Translations under genes and position numbers: made by a program
NCBI GenBank assembly: GCA_012512465.1
Contig: JAAZED010000035.1
Coordinates: forward strand, 1-5,912
DNA: 5,912 nucleotides
Reading direction: 5' to 3'
Source of the DNA: Oxalobacter sp.
GTDB lineage: Bacteria; Pseudomonadota; Gammaproteobacteria; Burkholderiales; Burkholderiaceae_D
The notes under the pieces: model-generated
Seen by the model: the letters and a program-made list of their open reading frames with translations, nothing else
Database searches by the model: none
What the model was told of the DNA's origin: nothing
In this document: positions 1 through 5,912 of the stretch, in pieces
Position numbering within the stretch: the first letter of the stretch is position 1
Layout of the letters: every line of letters begins with the position of its first letter

Positions 1-278
1 GTGTGCCCGACTGCGTGCTGCGGAGTCACTCAGCGACATGCGCTGGATTGCTGCCGGAAGATAACCGGTTTCGCGTTAACGCAAATGCGACTGGCTGCAG
101 TTGCTGTCCCGCCAGGACTTCATCAGCCGCCTGAAAATCACGCATCACAGCTGAAAAATCCCGCTTCAAAAAGAAATAGCAAGGAAAACACCTTCTGTTT
201 TTCTCTTTGCCGCCATCAAGTTCCCGCAAATGCTGCCGTTAAGTTACACATGAGCAAACTTGATTATCTGGTGGTGTA
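1..278. other. Left-edge region without a recognisable gene
   Basis: No convincing protein is visible here on either strand. One frame is open from the edge to a TAA at 62-64 and could be the last 20 residues of a gene entering from the left (ending RWIAAGR), but it is too short to identify. A second frame is open from position 1 to a TAA at 277-279 that overlaps the next ATG as TAATG. Its translation is rich in Cys, His, Pro and Gln, has no domain pattern, and looks like chance. An imperfect A/T-rich inverted repeat (AAAACA at 185-190 and TGTTTT at 196-201) is too weak to call a terminator. A fliS gene would normally precede fliT, but I see no FliS-like sequence. Confidence 0.4.
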
Positions 279-560
279 ATGGGTTCATTTGAAATAATTA
301 ACGTGTACGAGCGCCTTGCGGGACTGACCGCACAAATGGCGGAAGCTGCACTTGCCAGAAACTGGGGTGATTTTGAAACACTCGAAAATCAGTGTGCAAA
401 ACAGGTGGAATATGTCAAAACGCTGAAGAAAACACCGCTGACCGGTGAACCGCTTCGCCGTAAAATCCGCCTGTTGAAAGAAATCATGGCACATGACCGG
501 AATATCAGGGAAATGACCGAGCCATGGCAACAGCAGCTTCCTTCTGTCATGCGACATTAA
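279..560 (+). CDS. fliT: FliT-like flagellar export chaperone
   Basis: A 93-residue, mostly helical, charged protein resembling the FliT family, the cytoplasmic chaperone that binds the filament cap protein FliD and, in enterics, also FlhDC and export-gate components. FliT-like features are the segment around residues 28-50 (NWGDFETLENQCAKQVEYVK) and the late stretch around 68-87 (EIMAHDRNIREMTEPWQQQL), which resembles the typical 'D..IR..t.PW...L' pattern of betaproteobacterial FliT. It stops soon after that, so it lacks most of the C-terminal helix found in longer members (E. coli FliT is about 121 residues). The ATG is preceded by a weak GGTGG sequence and sits in a TAATG overlap with a doubtful upstream frame. 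No fliD or fliS is visible in the window, so the flagellar context is unconfirmed. The family call is by eye; a generic FliT-fold protein is the alternative. Confidence 0.68.
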   Translation: MGSFEIINVYERLAGLTAQMAEAALARNWGDFETLENQCAKQVEYVKTLKKTPLTGEPLRRKIRLLKEIMAHDRNIREMTEPWQQQLPSVMRH

Positions 561-565
561 ACTTC

Positions 566-589
566 TCCGGCAGCTTTTCAGCTGCCGGA
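566..589. terminator. Hairpin terminator between convergent fliT and metY
   Basis: A 10-bp perfect stem (TCCGGCAGCT paired with AGCTGCCGGA) closes a 4-base loop (TTTC). It starts 5 bases after the fliT stop and is followed on the plus strand by AATCATTTT, a modest T tract. On the minus strand it lies about 20 bases beyond the metY stop and is followed by AGAAGTTTAA. The placement between two convergent stop codons suggests that it ends transcription from both sides, with the better T tract serving fliT. Confidence 0.75.
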
Positions 590-609
590 ATCATTTTGGC
601 TTCCTTACC

Positions 610-1893
610 TTACACAGTGGCCAGTGCCTGATCCAGATCGGCTATCAGGTCATCGATATGCTCCAGCCCGATGGAAAGGCGCAGCATATCCTCGGAAACT
701 CCCGCTTTTTCCAGTTCTTCCGGGCTTAACTGGCGATGTGTCGTTGAGGCGGAGTGGGTAATCAGCGAACGGGAATCCCCGATATTGACCAGGCGCGTGA
801 AGAGATTTACCGCATCCAGCACACGCGCCCCTGCATCACGCGGGCTGATCCCTGCGGATGGCTTGACGCCAAATGAGAGGATACTTGGCGCTTTGCCATT
901 CATGTATTTCTGAAGCAGCGCATGATCCGGATGATCCGGCAATGCCGCACAATTGACCCATGCCACTTTCGGATGATCTTTCAGATAGCGGGCAACCGCC
1001 AGCGCATTATCGCAGGCGCGTTCCATGCGCAGATGCAGGGTTTCAATACCCTGGAGAATCAGGAAAGCATTCATCGGGGAAAGCGCTGCCCCCATATTAC
1101 GCAACGGTACCACGCGCGCCCGGGTAATATAGGCCGCATCCCCCATTTCTTTCGTGTAGACCACACCGTGGTATGACACATCCGGCTCATTCAAGCGATT
1201 GAAACGCTCACTTTCAGCCCAGGGAAATTTCCCGCTGTCGACCACTGCGCCGCCCAGGCTGTTGGCATGTCCACCAAGCGCCTTGGTCAGTGCATGCACC
1301 ACAATATCCGCCCCCCATTCAAAAGGACGGCACAGATAAGGTGTCGGTACGGTATTGTCCACGATCAGCGGAATGCCATGCGCATGGGCAATTTCCGCCA
1401 GCCGTTCAATATCGGTCACATTACCGAATGGATTGCCCACGGATTCACAGAAAATCGCCTTGGTTCTTGAATCAATCAGCGGGATAAAACTTTCCGGATC
1501 ACGTGAATTGGCAAAACGGACATCAATGCCGTATTGCGGCAGGGTATGCGCAAAAAGATTGTACGAGCCGCCATACAGCGTGCTGGCTGTGACGATATTG
1601 TCACCCATCTCTGAAATCGTCTGGATGGCACAGGTAATGGCCGCCATGCCGGATGCCATTGCCAGAGCGCCAATACCGCCTTCCAGTGCCGCTACCCGTT
1701 TTTCCAGCACGTCGTTCGTGGGATTCATTATCCGGGTATAGATATTGCCCGGCACCTTGAGATCAAAGAGATCCGCGCCGTGCTGGGCGCTGTCAAAGGC
1801 ATAGGCCACTGTCTGGTAAATCGGGACGGCGACGGATTTGGTCACAGGATCGGGCGAATAGCCCGCATGAATGGCAAGGGTGTCGATTTTCAT
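610..1893 (-). CDS. metY: O-acetylhomoserine sulfhydrylase (PLP-dependent)
   Basis: A 427-residue cytoplasmic enzyme of the Cys/Met-metabolism PLP family, expected to make homocysteine from O-acetylhomoserine and sulfide (direct sulfhydrylation route to methionine). Length and motifs fit MetY. They are an N-terminal TLAIHAGY, YTRIMNPT (52-59, whose Tyr and Arg contact the phosphate of the neighbouring subunit's PLP), ASGMAAI (80-86), GNPFGNVTDI (153-162), the aspartate strand IVDNT (177-181), the PLP lysine K204 in HALTKALGGH, VDSGKFPW (218-225), and a C-terminal SLITHSASTTH (376-386) and LRLSIGLEHIDDLIADL. The position before the lysine reads A-L-T-K where S-x-T-K is usual. The ATG at 1893 follows GAGAAG with only 2 bases of spacing. 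The gene is transcribed alone: convergent with fliT and divergent from the zinc-ribbon gene. Its length and MetY-like motifs argue against cystathionine synthase or lyase relatives, which are shorter. Confidence 0.93.
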   Translation of the reverse strand: MKIDTLAIHAGYSPDPVTKSVAVPIYQTVAYAFDSAQHGADLFDLKVPGNIYTRIMNPTNDVLEKRVAALEGGIGALAMASGMAAITCAIQTISEMGDNIVTASTLYGGSYNLFAHTLPQYGIDVRFANSRDPESFIPLIDSRTKAIFCESVGNPFGNVTDIERLAEIAHAHGIPLIVDNTVPTPYLCRPFEWGADIVVHALTKALGGHANSLGGAVVDSGKFPWAESERFNRLNEPDVSYHGVVYTKEMGDAAYITRARVVPLRNMGAALSPMNAFLILQGIETLHLRMERACDNALAVARYLKDHPKVAWVNCAALPDHPDHALLQKYMNGKAPSILSFGVKPSAGISPRDAGARVLDAVNLFTRLVNIGDSRSLITHSASTTHRQLSPEELEKAGVSEDMLRLSIGLEHIDDLIADLDQALATV

Positions 1894-2007
1894 GGCTTCT
1901 CAATAAGATCAGAACAAAGAAACCAGTTTACATGGATTTTTTCACCGGATGCCCTTTTCAGGAAAAACCCCTTAAAATTTAATGTCCATCTGCCAAAACC
2001 GAACGCC

Positions 2008-2262
2008 ATGCCGGAAACCCATTGCCCACTCTGTCACCACGAACTCGACATCCGGGATGTCACGCCCTGCGATGTATGCGGCGCCAATCCGGAAGAACTG
2101 TCCCATCTTGCCGCCGGGCGGCACACTTATTCAGAATATGAAATCTTTCCGGAACTGACGCTGGTCCTCTGTGATTTCTGTGACGTGGATTTCGGCTCAT
2201 ATGACCCGGTCTGGTTTGGCTTGCCGAAACAGGCAAAAAATCGGATACGAGCACATGCATAA
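2008..2262 (+). CDS. Small Cys-rich zinc-ribbon protein, N-terminal part of a split gene
   Basis: I do not recognise a named family. The first part encodes 84 residues with three CxxC pairs: C6-PL-C9, C21-DV-C24 and C55-DF-C58. A conserved-looking core (YSEYEIFPELTLVLCDFC, then DVDFGSYDPVWFGLPKQAK) separates and follows them. The spacing suggests cytoplasmic zinc-ribbon sites with no signal peptide or membrane segment. After K77 the current frame ends in NRIRAHA and a stop, while the next frame continues smoothly as IGYEHMHKR and supplies a fourth CxxC. This points to a one-base frameshift (see the adjoining entry). The ATG at 2008 has no clear Shine-Dalgarno sequence. The frame stays open upstream to 1780, but that part is antisense to metY and unlikely to be translated. 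It lies divergent from metY and convergent with fdhD. Function unknown; a regulatory or metal/nucleic-acid-binding role is only inference. Confidence 0.6.
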   Translation: MPETHCPLCHHELDIRDVTPCDVCGANPEELSHLAAGRHTYSEYEIFPELTLVLCDFCDVDFGSYDPVWFGLPKQAKNRIRAHA

Positions 2263-2386
2263 ACGTTCGGTTGTTTCCCGTCCGACGCCGGGCAAAGACA
2301 AATTCTGTCCCATGTGCCAGCATCGGCTGGCTTTCCTCCGCTTTATCCGTGCATCACGCAATCGGCATGAATCGGAAAATCCATAA
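2239..2386 (+). pseudogene. C-terminal remainder of the zinc-ribbon gene, +1 frame
   Basis: This stretch, read one base ahead of the preceding frame, encodes IGYEHMHKRSVV, then PGKDKFCPMCQHRLAFLRF and a basic tail ending at a TAA (2384-2386). It supplies the fourth CxxC (FCPMCQHR) needed to complete two four-Cys zinc sites. The junction is the A6 run at 2235-2240. With five A residues the two parts join as LPKQAK-IGYEHM and give one protein of 125 residues with CxxC at 6/9, 21/24, 55/58 and 100/103. An ATG at 2255 overlaps the upstream stop (ATGCATAA), so a separate 43-residue product by coupled reinitiation is possible. An authentic mutation, a sequencing error in the homopolymer and functional slippage cannot be told apart here. 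Confidence 0.6.
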
Positions 2387-2440
2387 CACCCCCCTCTGGC
2401 ATAACAGCATTTGCGGGAAACCGGGACAAGCCCTGTTTTC

Positions 2441-3238
2441 TCAACGCAACCGTTCAGGATGCGTATAGATGGTATGGCTGTTTTCACGAACAAAACCCGC
2501 CAGCGTCAGATTGGCCTTGTCCGCCATCCTGACTGCCAGTGCCGTTGGCGCAGACACTGCTGCCAATATGCCGATTCCCACCGACATACACTTTTGGACC
2601 ATCTCATAACTTGCCCGGCTCGTGACCAGCACAGCACCGGATGAAAGCATTGCCTCCTGTTTCACCAGTGCGCCAATCAGCTTGTCTAAGGCATTATGAC
2701 GGCCAACATCTTCACGAACGAGGGTAATCCGGCCGGCAGCATCCATCCAGGCGGCCGCATGTGTCGCACCGGTCTGTTTTCTGAGTGCCTGCAACGCTTC
2801 CATCCCGGAAAACCCTGCATGAAGCTGTGCTGAGGTAAATGAAGCAGTCGCATTTACCTGCTGCAGTGGCTTGACCGCCTGTTCGAGGGATTCCGTCCCG
2901 CACAGTCCACACCCGGTCCGGCCGGTGAGATTTCTGCGCTTTTCCTTGAGGCCGTGAAAGCGCTCACTGGCAATCTCAATGGCAACCCGGATACCATCTG
3001 TCTGCTTCCAGACCTCACAGCTGTATAACTCGGATGCATCCACAACAATCCCTTCTGTCAGGGAAAACCCCAGGGCAAAATCCTCCAGATCACCCGGGGT
3101 TGCCAGCATGACGGCATGGGAAAGTCCGTTGTACTCAAACGCAACAGGTACCTCTTCGGCCAGGCAATCCCTGGTTTCGGCATACTGCCCGTCTCGATAA
3201 TGCACACCAGAAAAAAAAGCGGTTTTTTCGTATTCCAT
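2441..3238 (-). CDS. fdhD: Formate dehydrogenase accessory sulfurtransferase FdhD
   Basis: A 265-residue cytoplasmic protein, close to the family's usual length. FdhD takes sulfur from a cysteine desulfurase (IscS in E. coli) and passes it to the bis-MGD molybdenum cofactor, which is needed for formate dehydrogenase activity. Diagnostic motifs are LATPGDLEDFALGF (45-58), GRTGCGLCG (106-114) with the sulfur-relay cysteines C110 and C113, REDVGRHNALDK (175-186), LVTSRASYEMVQK (204-216) and SAPTALAV (229-236). I chose the ATG at 3238 because it follows the modE stop by 13 nt; a longer reading up to 3391 only overlaps modE out of frame. It has no strong Shine-Dalgarno sequence, so translation may be coupled to modE. 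The first ten codons contain A6 and T8 runs. Co-transcription with modE links cofactor sulfuration to molybdate sensing. Confidence 0.95.
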   Translation of the reverse strand: MEYEKTAFFSGVHYRDGQYAETRDCLAEEVPVAFEYNGLSHAVMLATPGDLEDFALGFSLTEGIVVDASELYSCEVWKQTDGIRVAIEIASERFHGLKEKRRNLTGRTGCGLCGTESLEQAVKPLQQVNATASFTSAQLHAGFSGMEALQALRKQTGATHAAAWMDAAGRITLVREDVGRHNALDKLIGALVKQEAMLSSGAVLVTSRASYEMVQKCMSVGIGILAAVSAPTALAVRMADKANLTLAGFVRENSHTIYTHPERLR

Positions 3239-3251
3239 GGCAAATGTGCTT

Positions 3252-4019
3252 TCAGGGCAACAGCGCAACAACAACCGTCGACTCATCCACCAGCGCGAAG
3301 ACCCGTTCCTGTTCCCGGATACCCAGAAAAGCGGGAGAAAAGCCGACAAGCTGGAGACCGGAATCCAGCACCATGGATACCTCGTTTTCAATATCCCCTT
3401 GTGAGATACGATTCACCACACCATGCAGCAGATTGAAATTGGCGGCATCAGAACGGGCGGTTTCGCGATCAATTTTCACAGCGGTGGCCTTGCACAATGC
3501 CATGACGGACAGGCCCGGCTTTAATGCCAGGAGTTCTGCGCTGGTACGGGTAATCCGTGCCACCAGCATCGAACCGTCTCTTAACTCCAGCACGACCCTG
3601 ACAATAGGGCCTGTCAGTTTCAGCGACTTGACGCGGCAAGGAAGATGATTGCGCATACTGGTCTGAATACCCAGATGCGGCAATCCCGCCTCACCCGGGG
3701 CATCATCCTGCTTGGCCAGTTCATCCAGGAGATGCTGGCGCTTGGCCTCAAGTAAGGCGGCGATTTCCAGCAGCCGTTTACCCGCTCCTGTCAGTTGTGC
3801 ACCACCGCCGCCAACACCACCGACATTTTTTTCCACCAGCGTCATGCCGGTGAGGTTGGTCAGTGTATCAATGGCCTGCCATGCCGCCTTGTAGCTGATA
3901 CCGGCTTCCCGGGCAGCCTGTGAAATGGAGCCGGTGCCTTCTATCAGCCTGAGCACCTCGATCCGTTTGTCGGCTGTGGAATGCCCAAATGCATTAACCA
4001 GAGAAATGGATTCTTTCAT
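3252..4019 (-). CDS. modE: Molybdate-responsive transcriptional regulator ModE
   Basis: A 255-residue DNA-binding regulator that dimerises and, with molybdate bound, represses uptake genes and can activate molybdoenzyme genes. The N-terminal LysR-like winged helix covers about residues 15-95, with the helix-turn-helix near 31-51 (SISQAAREAGISYKAAWQAI) and the ModE-typical NVGGVGGGGAQLT (65-77). Two MOP/TOBE domains follow. The first (about 120-183) keeps the expected molybdate ligands: S121 and R123 in SMRN, T157 and S160 in ITRTS, and K177 in ALCKA. The second (about 190-255) has drifted, with SDAANFN and GFSPAF where these motifs would be. The ATG at 4019 follows AGGAG at a tight 2-nt spacing. 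A longer GTG reading from 4067 lacks a ribosome site and was rejected. It leads an operon with fdhD and is divergent from modABC across a ModE-like operator, so autoregulation is possible. Confidence 0.93.
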   Translation of the reverse strand: MKESISLVNAFGHSTADKRIEVLRLIEGTGSISQAAREAGISYKAAWQAIDTLTNLTGMTLVEKNVGGVGGGGAQLTGAGKRLLEIAALLEAKRQHLLDELAKQDDAPGEAGLPHLGIQTSMRNHLPCRVKSLKLTGPIVRVVLELRDGSMLVARITRTSAELLALKPGLSVMALCKATAVKIDRETARSDAANFNLLHGVVNRISQGDIENEVSMVLDSGLQLVGFSPAFLGIREQERVFALVDESTVVVALLP

Positions 4020-4027
4020 GTCTCCTA
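4020..4027 (-). promoter_or_regulatory. modE ribosome binding site
   Basis: On the minus strand TAGGAGAC directly precedes the ATG at 4019. The AGGAG core is only 2 bases from the start codon, closer than usual, but no other start codon with a ribosome site lies nearby. It decides the 4019 start over the upstream GTG at 4067. Confidence 0.6.
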
Positions 4028-4087
4028 TTTTGCCCTGAATTGATGAAAACTGCCTGTTTCTTTCCACAATTTTTTTTGTTAGACTAA

Positions 4088-4894
<807 letters not shown>

Positions 4895-4912
4895 GGGGTT
4901 TGGCAGCATCAA

Positions 4913-5587
4913 ATGACTGAATTCGATTATTCGGCGATTGTCCTGACGATTCAGCTCGCGCTTGTCACGACAGTCATCCTGCTGGTTATCTGTACGCCAC
5001 TGGCCTGGGCACTTTCACAGACCCGTGCCTGGTGGAAAGGTCCGGTCAGTGCGGTGGTGGCACTCCCCTTTGTGCTGCCCCCCACTGTACTGGGCTTTTA
5101 TCTGCTGGTCATGATGGGGCCCAATGGCCCGATCGGTAAAATGACAGAAACCCTGGGTATCAGACCGCTTCCCTTCAGCTTTGCCGGGCTGGTGGTGGCA
5201 TCCATATTTTATTCCCTGCCCTTTGTTGTACAGCCGCTGCAAAATGCTTTTGAAGCTATCGGTCCGCGTCCGCTGGAAGCGGCTGCAACCCTTCGGGCAT
5301 CCCCGCTGGACACCTTTTTCAGTGTGATCCTGCCATTGGCACGGCCCGGATATCTCACCGCAACCGTCATGGGCTTTGCGCACACGGTAGGAGAGTTTGG
5401 TGTGGTTCTCATGATCGGCGGCAATATGCCGGGAAAAACGCGTGTATTGTCTGTCCAGATATTCGATCACGTGGAAGCCATTGAGTATACGCAGGCTCAC
5501 TGGCTTTCCGCCGGTATGCTTGTGTTCTGCTTTATCGTACTGCTCGTGCTCTATATCCTCAACCCGACGGGGAAACGGCGGACATGA
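4913..5587 (+). CDS. modB: Molybdate ABC transporter permease ModB
   Basis: A 224-residue inner-membrane permease of the usual ModB length, forming the homodimeric channel for molybdate. Hydrophobic segments lie at about 8-33, 45-68, 90-110, 148-168 and 199-216. Family motifs are [15 protein letters not shown] (51-65) and GPNGPIGK (69-76). The cytoplasmic EAA loop ([15 protein letters not shown] at 122-136, then PLARPG at 141-146) docks on the ATPase. [20 protein letters not shown] follows at 157-176. It starts 18 nt after modA with only a distant AAGGGG at 4893-4898, so translation is probably coupled to modA. Its stop overlaps the modC start as ATGA. A 234-residue antisense reading frame over this gene is a shadow. 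Confidence 0.96.
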   Translation: MTEFDYSAIVLTIQLALVTTVILLVICTPLAWALSQTRAWWKGPVSAVVALPFVLPPTVLGFYLLVMMGPNGPIGKMTETLGIRPLPFSFAGLVVASIFYSLPFVVQPLQNAFEAIGPRPLEAAATLRASPLDTFFSVILPLARPGYLTATVMGFAHTVGEFGVVLMIGGNMPGKTRVLSVQIFDHVEAIEYTQAHWLSAGMLVFCFIVLLVLYILNPTGKRRT

Positions 5588-5912
5588 GCAACATCCAGAC
5601 ACGCATTCAGGTGAATTTTCCCGGCTATACGCTGGATGTGGACCTGACACTGCCCGGTGAAGGTGTAACCGGTCTTTTTGGCGCATCCGGTTCGGGTAAA
5701 TCCACCTTCTTAAGAGCAATTGCAGGGCTGGAGCGGCCGGTGAACAGCCGTATTACCATCCGTGATGAAATATGGCACGACGACGCCAACGGCATTTTTG
5801 TACCGCCTTACAAACGGGCGCTGGGATTTGTCTTCCAGGATGCCTCCCTCTTTCCTCACCTGACGGTACAGAAAAACCTGCAGTATGGCCTGAAGCGGAT
5901 TACCGAAAGTGA
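5584..5912 (+). CDS. modC: Molybdate ABC transporter ATP-binding protein ModC (partial)
   Basis: The first 109 residues of the cytoplasmic ATPase that powers molybdate import; the gene runs off the right edge. The Walker A motif is GASGSGKST (33-41), followed by [11 protein letters not shown]. The Q-loop is [15 protein letters not shown] (81-95), with Q85 as the key glutamine. The ABC signature, Walker B and the C-terminal TOBE/MOP domain expected in ModC (about 350 residues) lie outside the window. Residue pattern and position identify it as ModC rather than another ABC ATPase. The ATG overlaps the modB stop by 4 bases (ATGA), so the two are translationally coupled. Confidence 0.95.
   Translation, partial: MSNIQTRIQVNFPGYTLDVDLTLPGEGVTGLFGASGSGKSTFLRAIAGLERPVNSRITIRDEIWHDDANGIFVPPYKRALGFVFQDASLFPHLTVQKNLQYGLKRITES

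Noticed and set aside
26..229. 67-residue minus-strand frame near the left edge
   Set aside because: No motif, no clear ribosome site, and no support from neighbouring genes.
239..266. Possible sigma-28 flagellar promoter before fliT (TTAAGTTA and CTTGATTA)
   Set aside because: The -35-like part matches 6 of 8 but the -10-like part only 4 of 8, and a start there would leave almost no leader before the ATG at 279.
1355..1741. 128-residue plus-strand open frame inside metY
   Set aside because: Fully antisense to the conserved MetY core, with no ribosome site or recognisable domain.
1780..2007. 76-codon upstream extension of the zinc-ribbon gene
   Set aside because: It lies antisense to the metY start and across the divergent promoter region; its sequence has no conserved look and the CxxC protein begins naturally at 2008.
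2420..2440. Possible terminator between the convergent zinc-ribbon gene and fdhD
   Set aside because: Only a short GGG/CCC stem with a mismatch and no good T tract on either strand.
3239..3391. 51-codon N-terminal extension of FdhD
   Set aside because: It overlaps the modE C-terminus out of frame and is unlike FdhD N-termini; the ATG at 3238 gives the normal length.
5015..5719. 234-residue open frame on the minus strand opposite modB/modC
   Set aside because: It is antisense to a clear ModB and the start of ModC, has Cys/His/Arg-rich low-quality sequence and no motif; a shadow of the coding strand.

Overview
The window looks like the chromosome of a Gram-negative bacterium, most likely a betaproteobacterium (Burkholderiales/Oxalobacteraceae-like). 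The basis is the style of the FliT, MetY and ModE/FdhD proteins and a base composition near 50% G+C. The genus cannot be fixed from this sequence alone. It is mostly well-packed housekeeping and accessory metabolism, with no sign of phage, insertion sequence, CRISPR or RNA genes.

Layout: 1-278 has no gene I recognise, apart from the possible tail of an upstream ORF. A short FliT-like flagellar chaperone gene (279-560, +) ends at a strong hairpin (566-589) that separates it from the convergent metY gene (610-1893, -; O-acetylhomoserine sulfhydrylase). Divergent from metY is a small Cys-rich zinc-ribbon gene (+). It appears to be split by one extra A in an A6 run (2235-2240): 2008-2262 holds the first three CxxC motifs, and the rest, with the fourth CxxC, continues in the next frame to 2386.

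The right-hand 3.5 kb is a molybdenum locus. modE (3252-4019, -), the molybdate-sensing regulator, and fdhD (2441-3238, -), the sulfurtransferase that activates the molybdenum cofactor of formate dehydrogenase, form a two-gene operon 13 nt apart. Divergent from them is modA-modB-modC (4133 to beyond the right edge, +), the molybdate ABC importer: periplasmic binding protein, membrane permease and ATPase, the last cut by the window end. Between the two operons lies a near-perfect palindrome (4089-4111) with CGNTAT/ATANCG ends that matches the known ModE operator pattern.

Together, the transporter brings in molybdate and ModE senses it, probably repressing modABC and perhaps its own operon. FdhD uses the resulting cofactor for formate dehydrogenase, which suggests that molybdate supply here chiefly serves formate oxidation. 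The observations most worth a second look are the split zinc-ribbon gene, the ModE-box architecture with fdhD inside the regulator operon, and homopolymer tracts at the start of fdhD and in the mod intergenic region.
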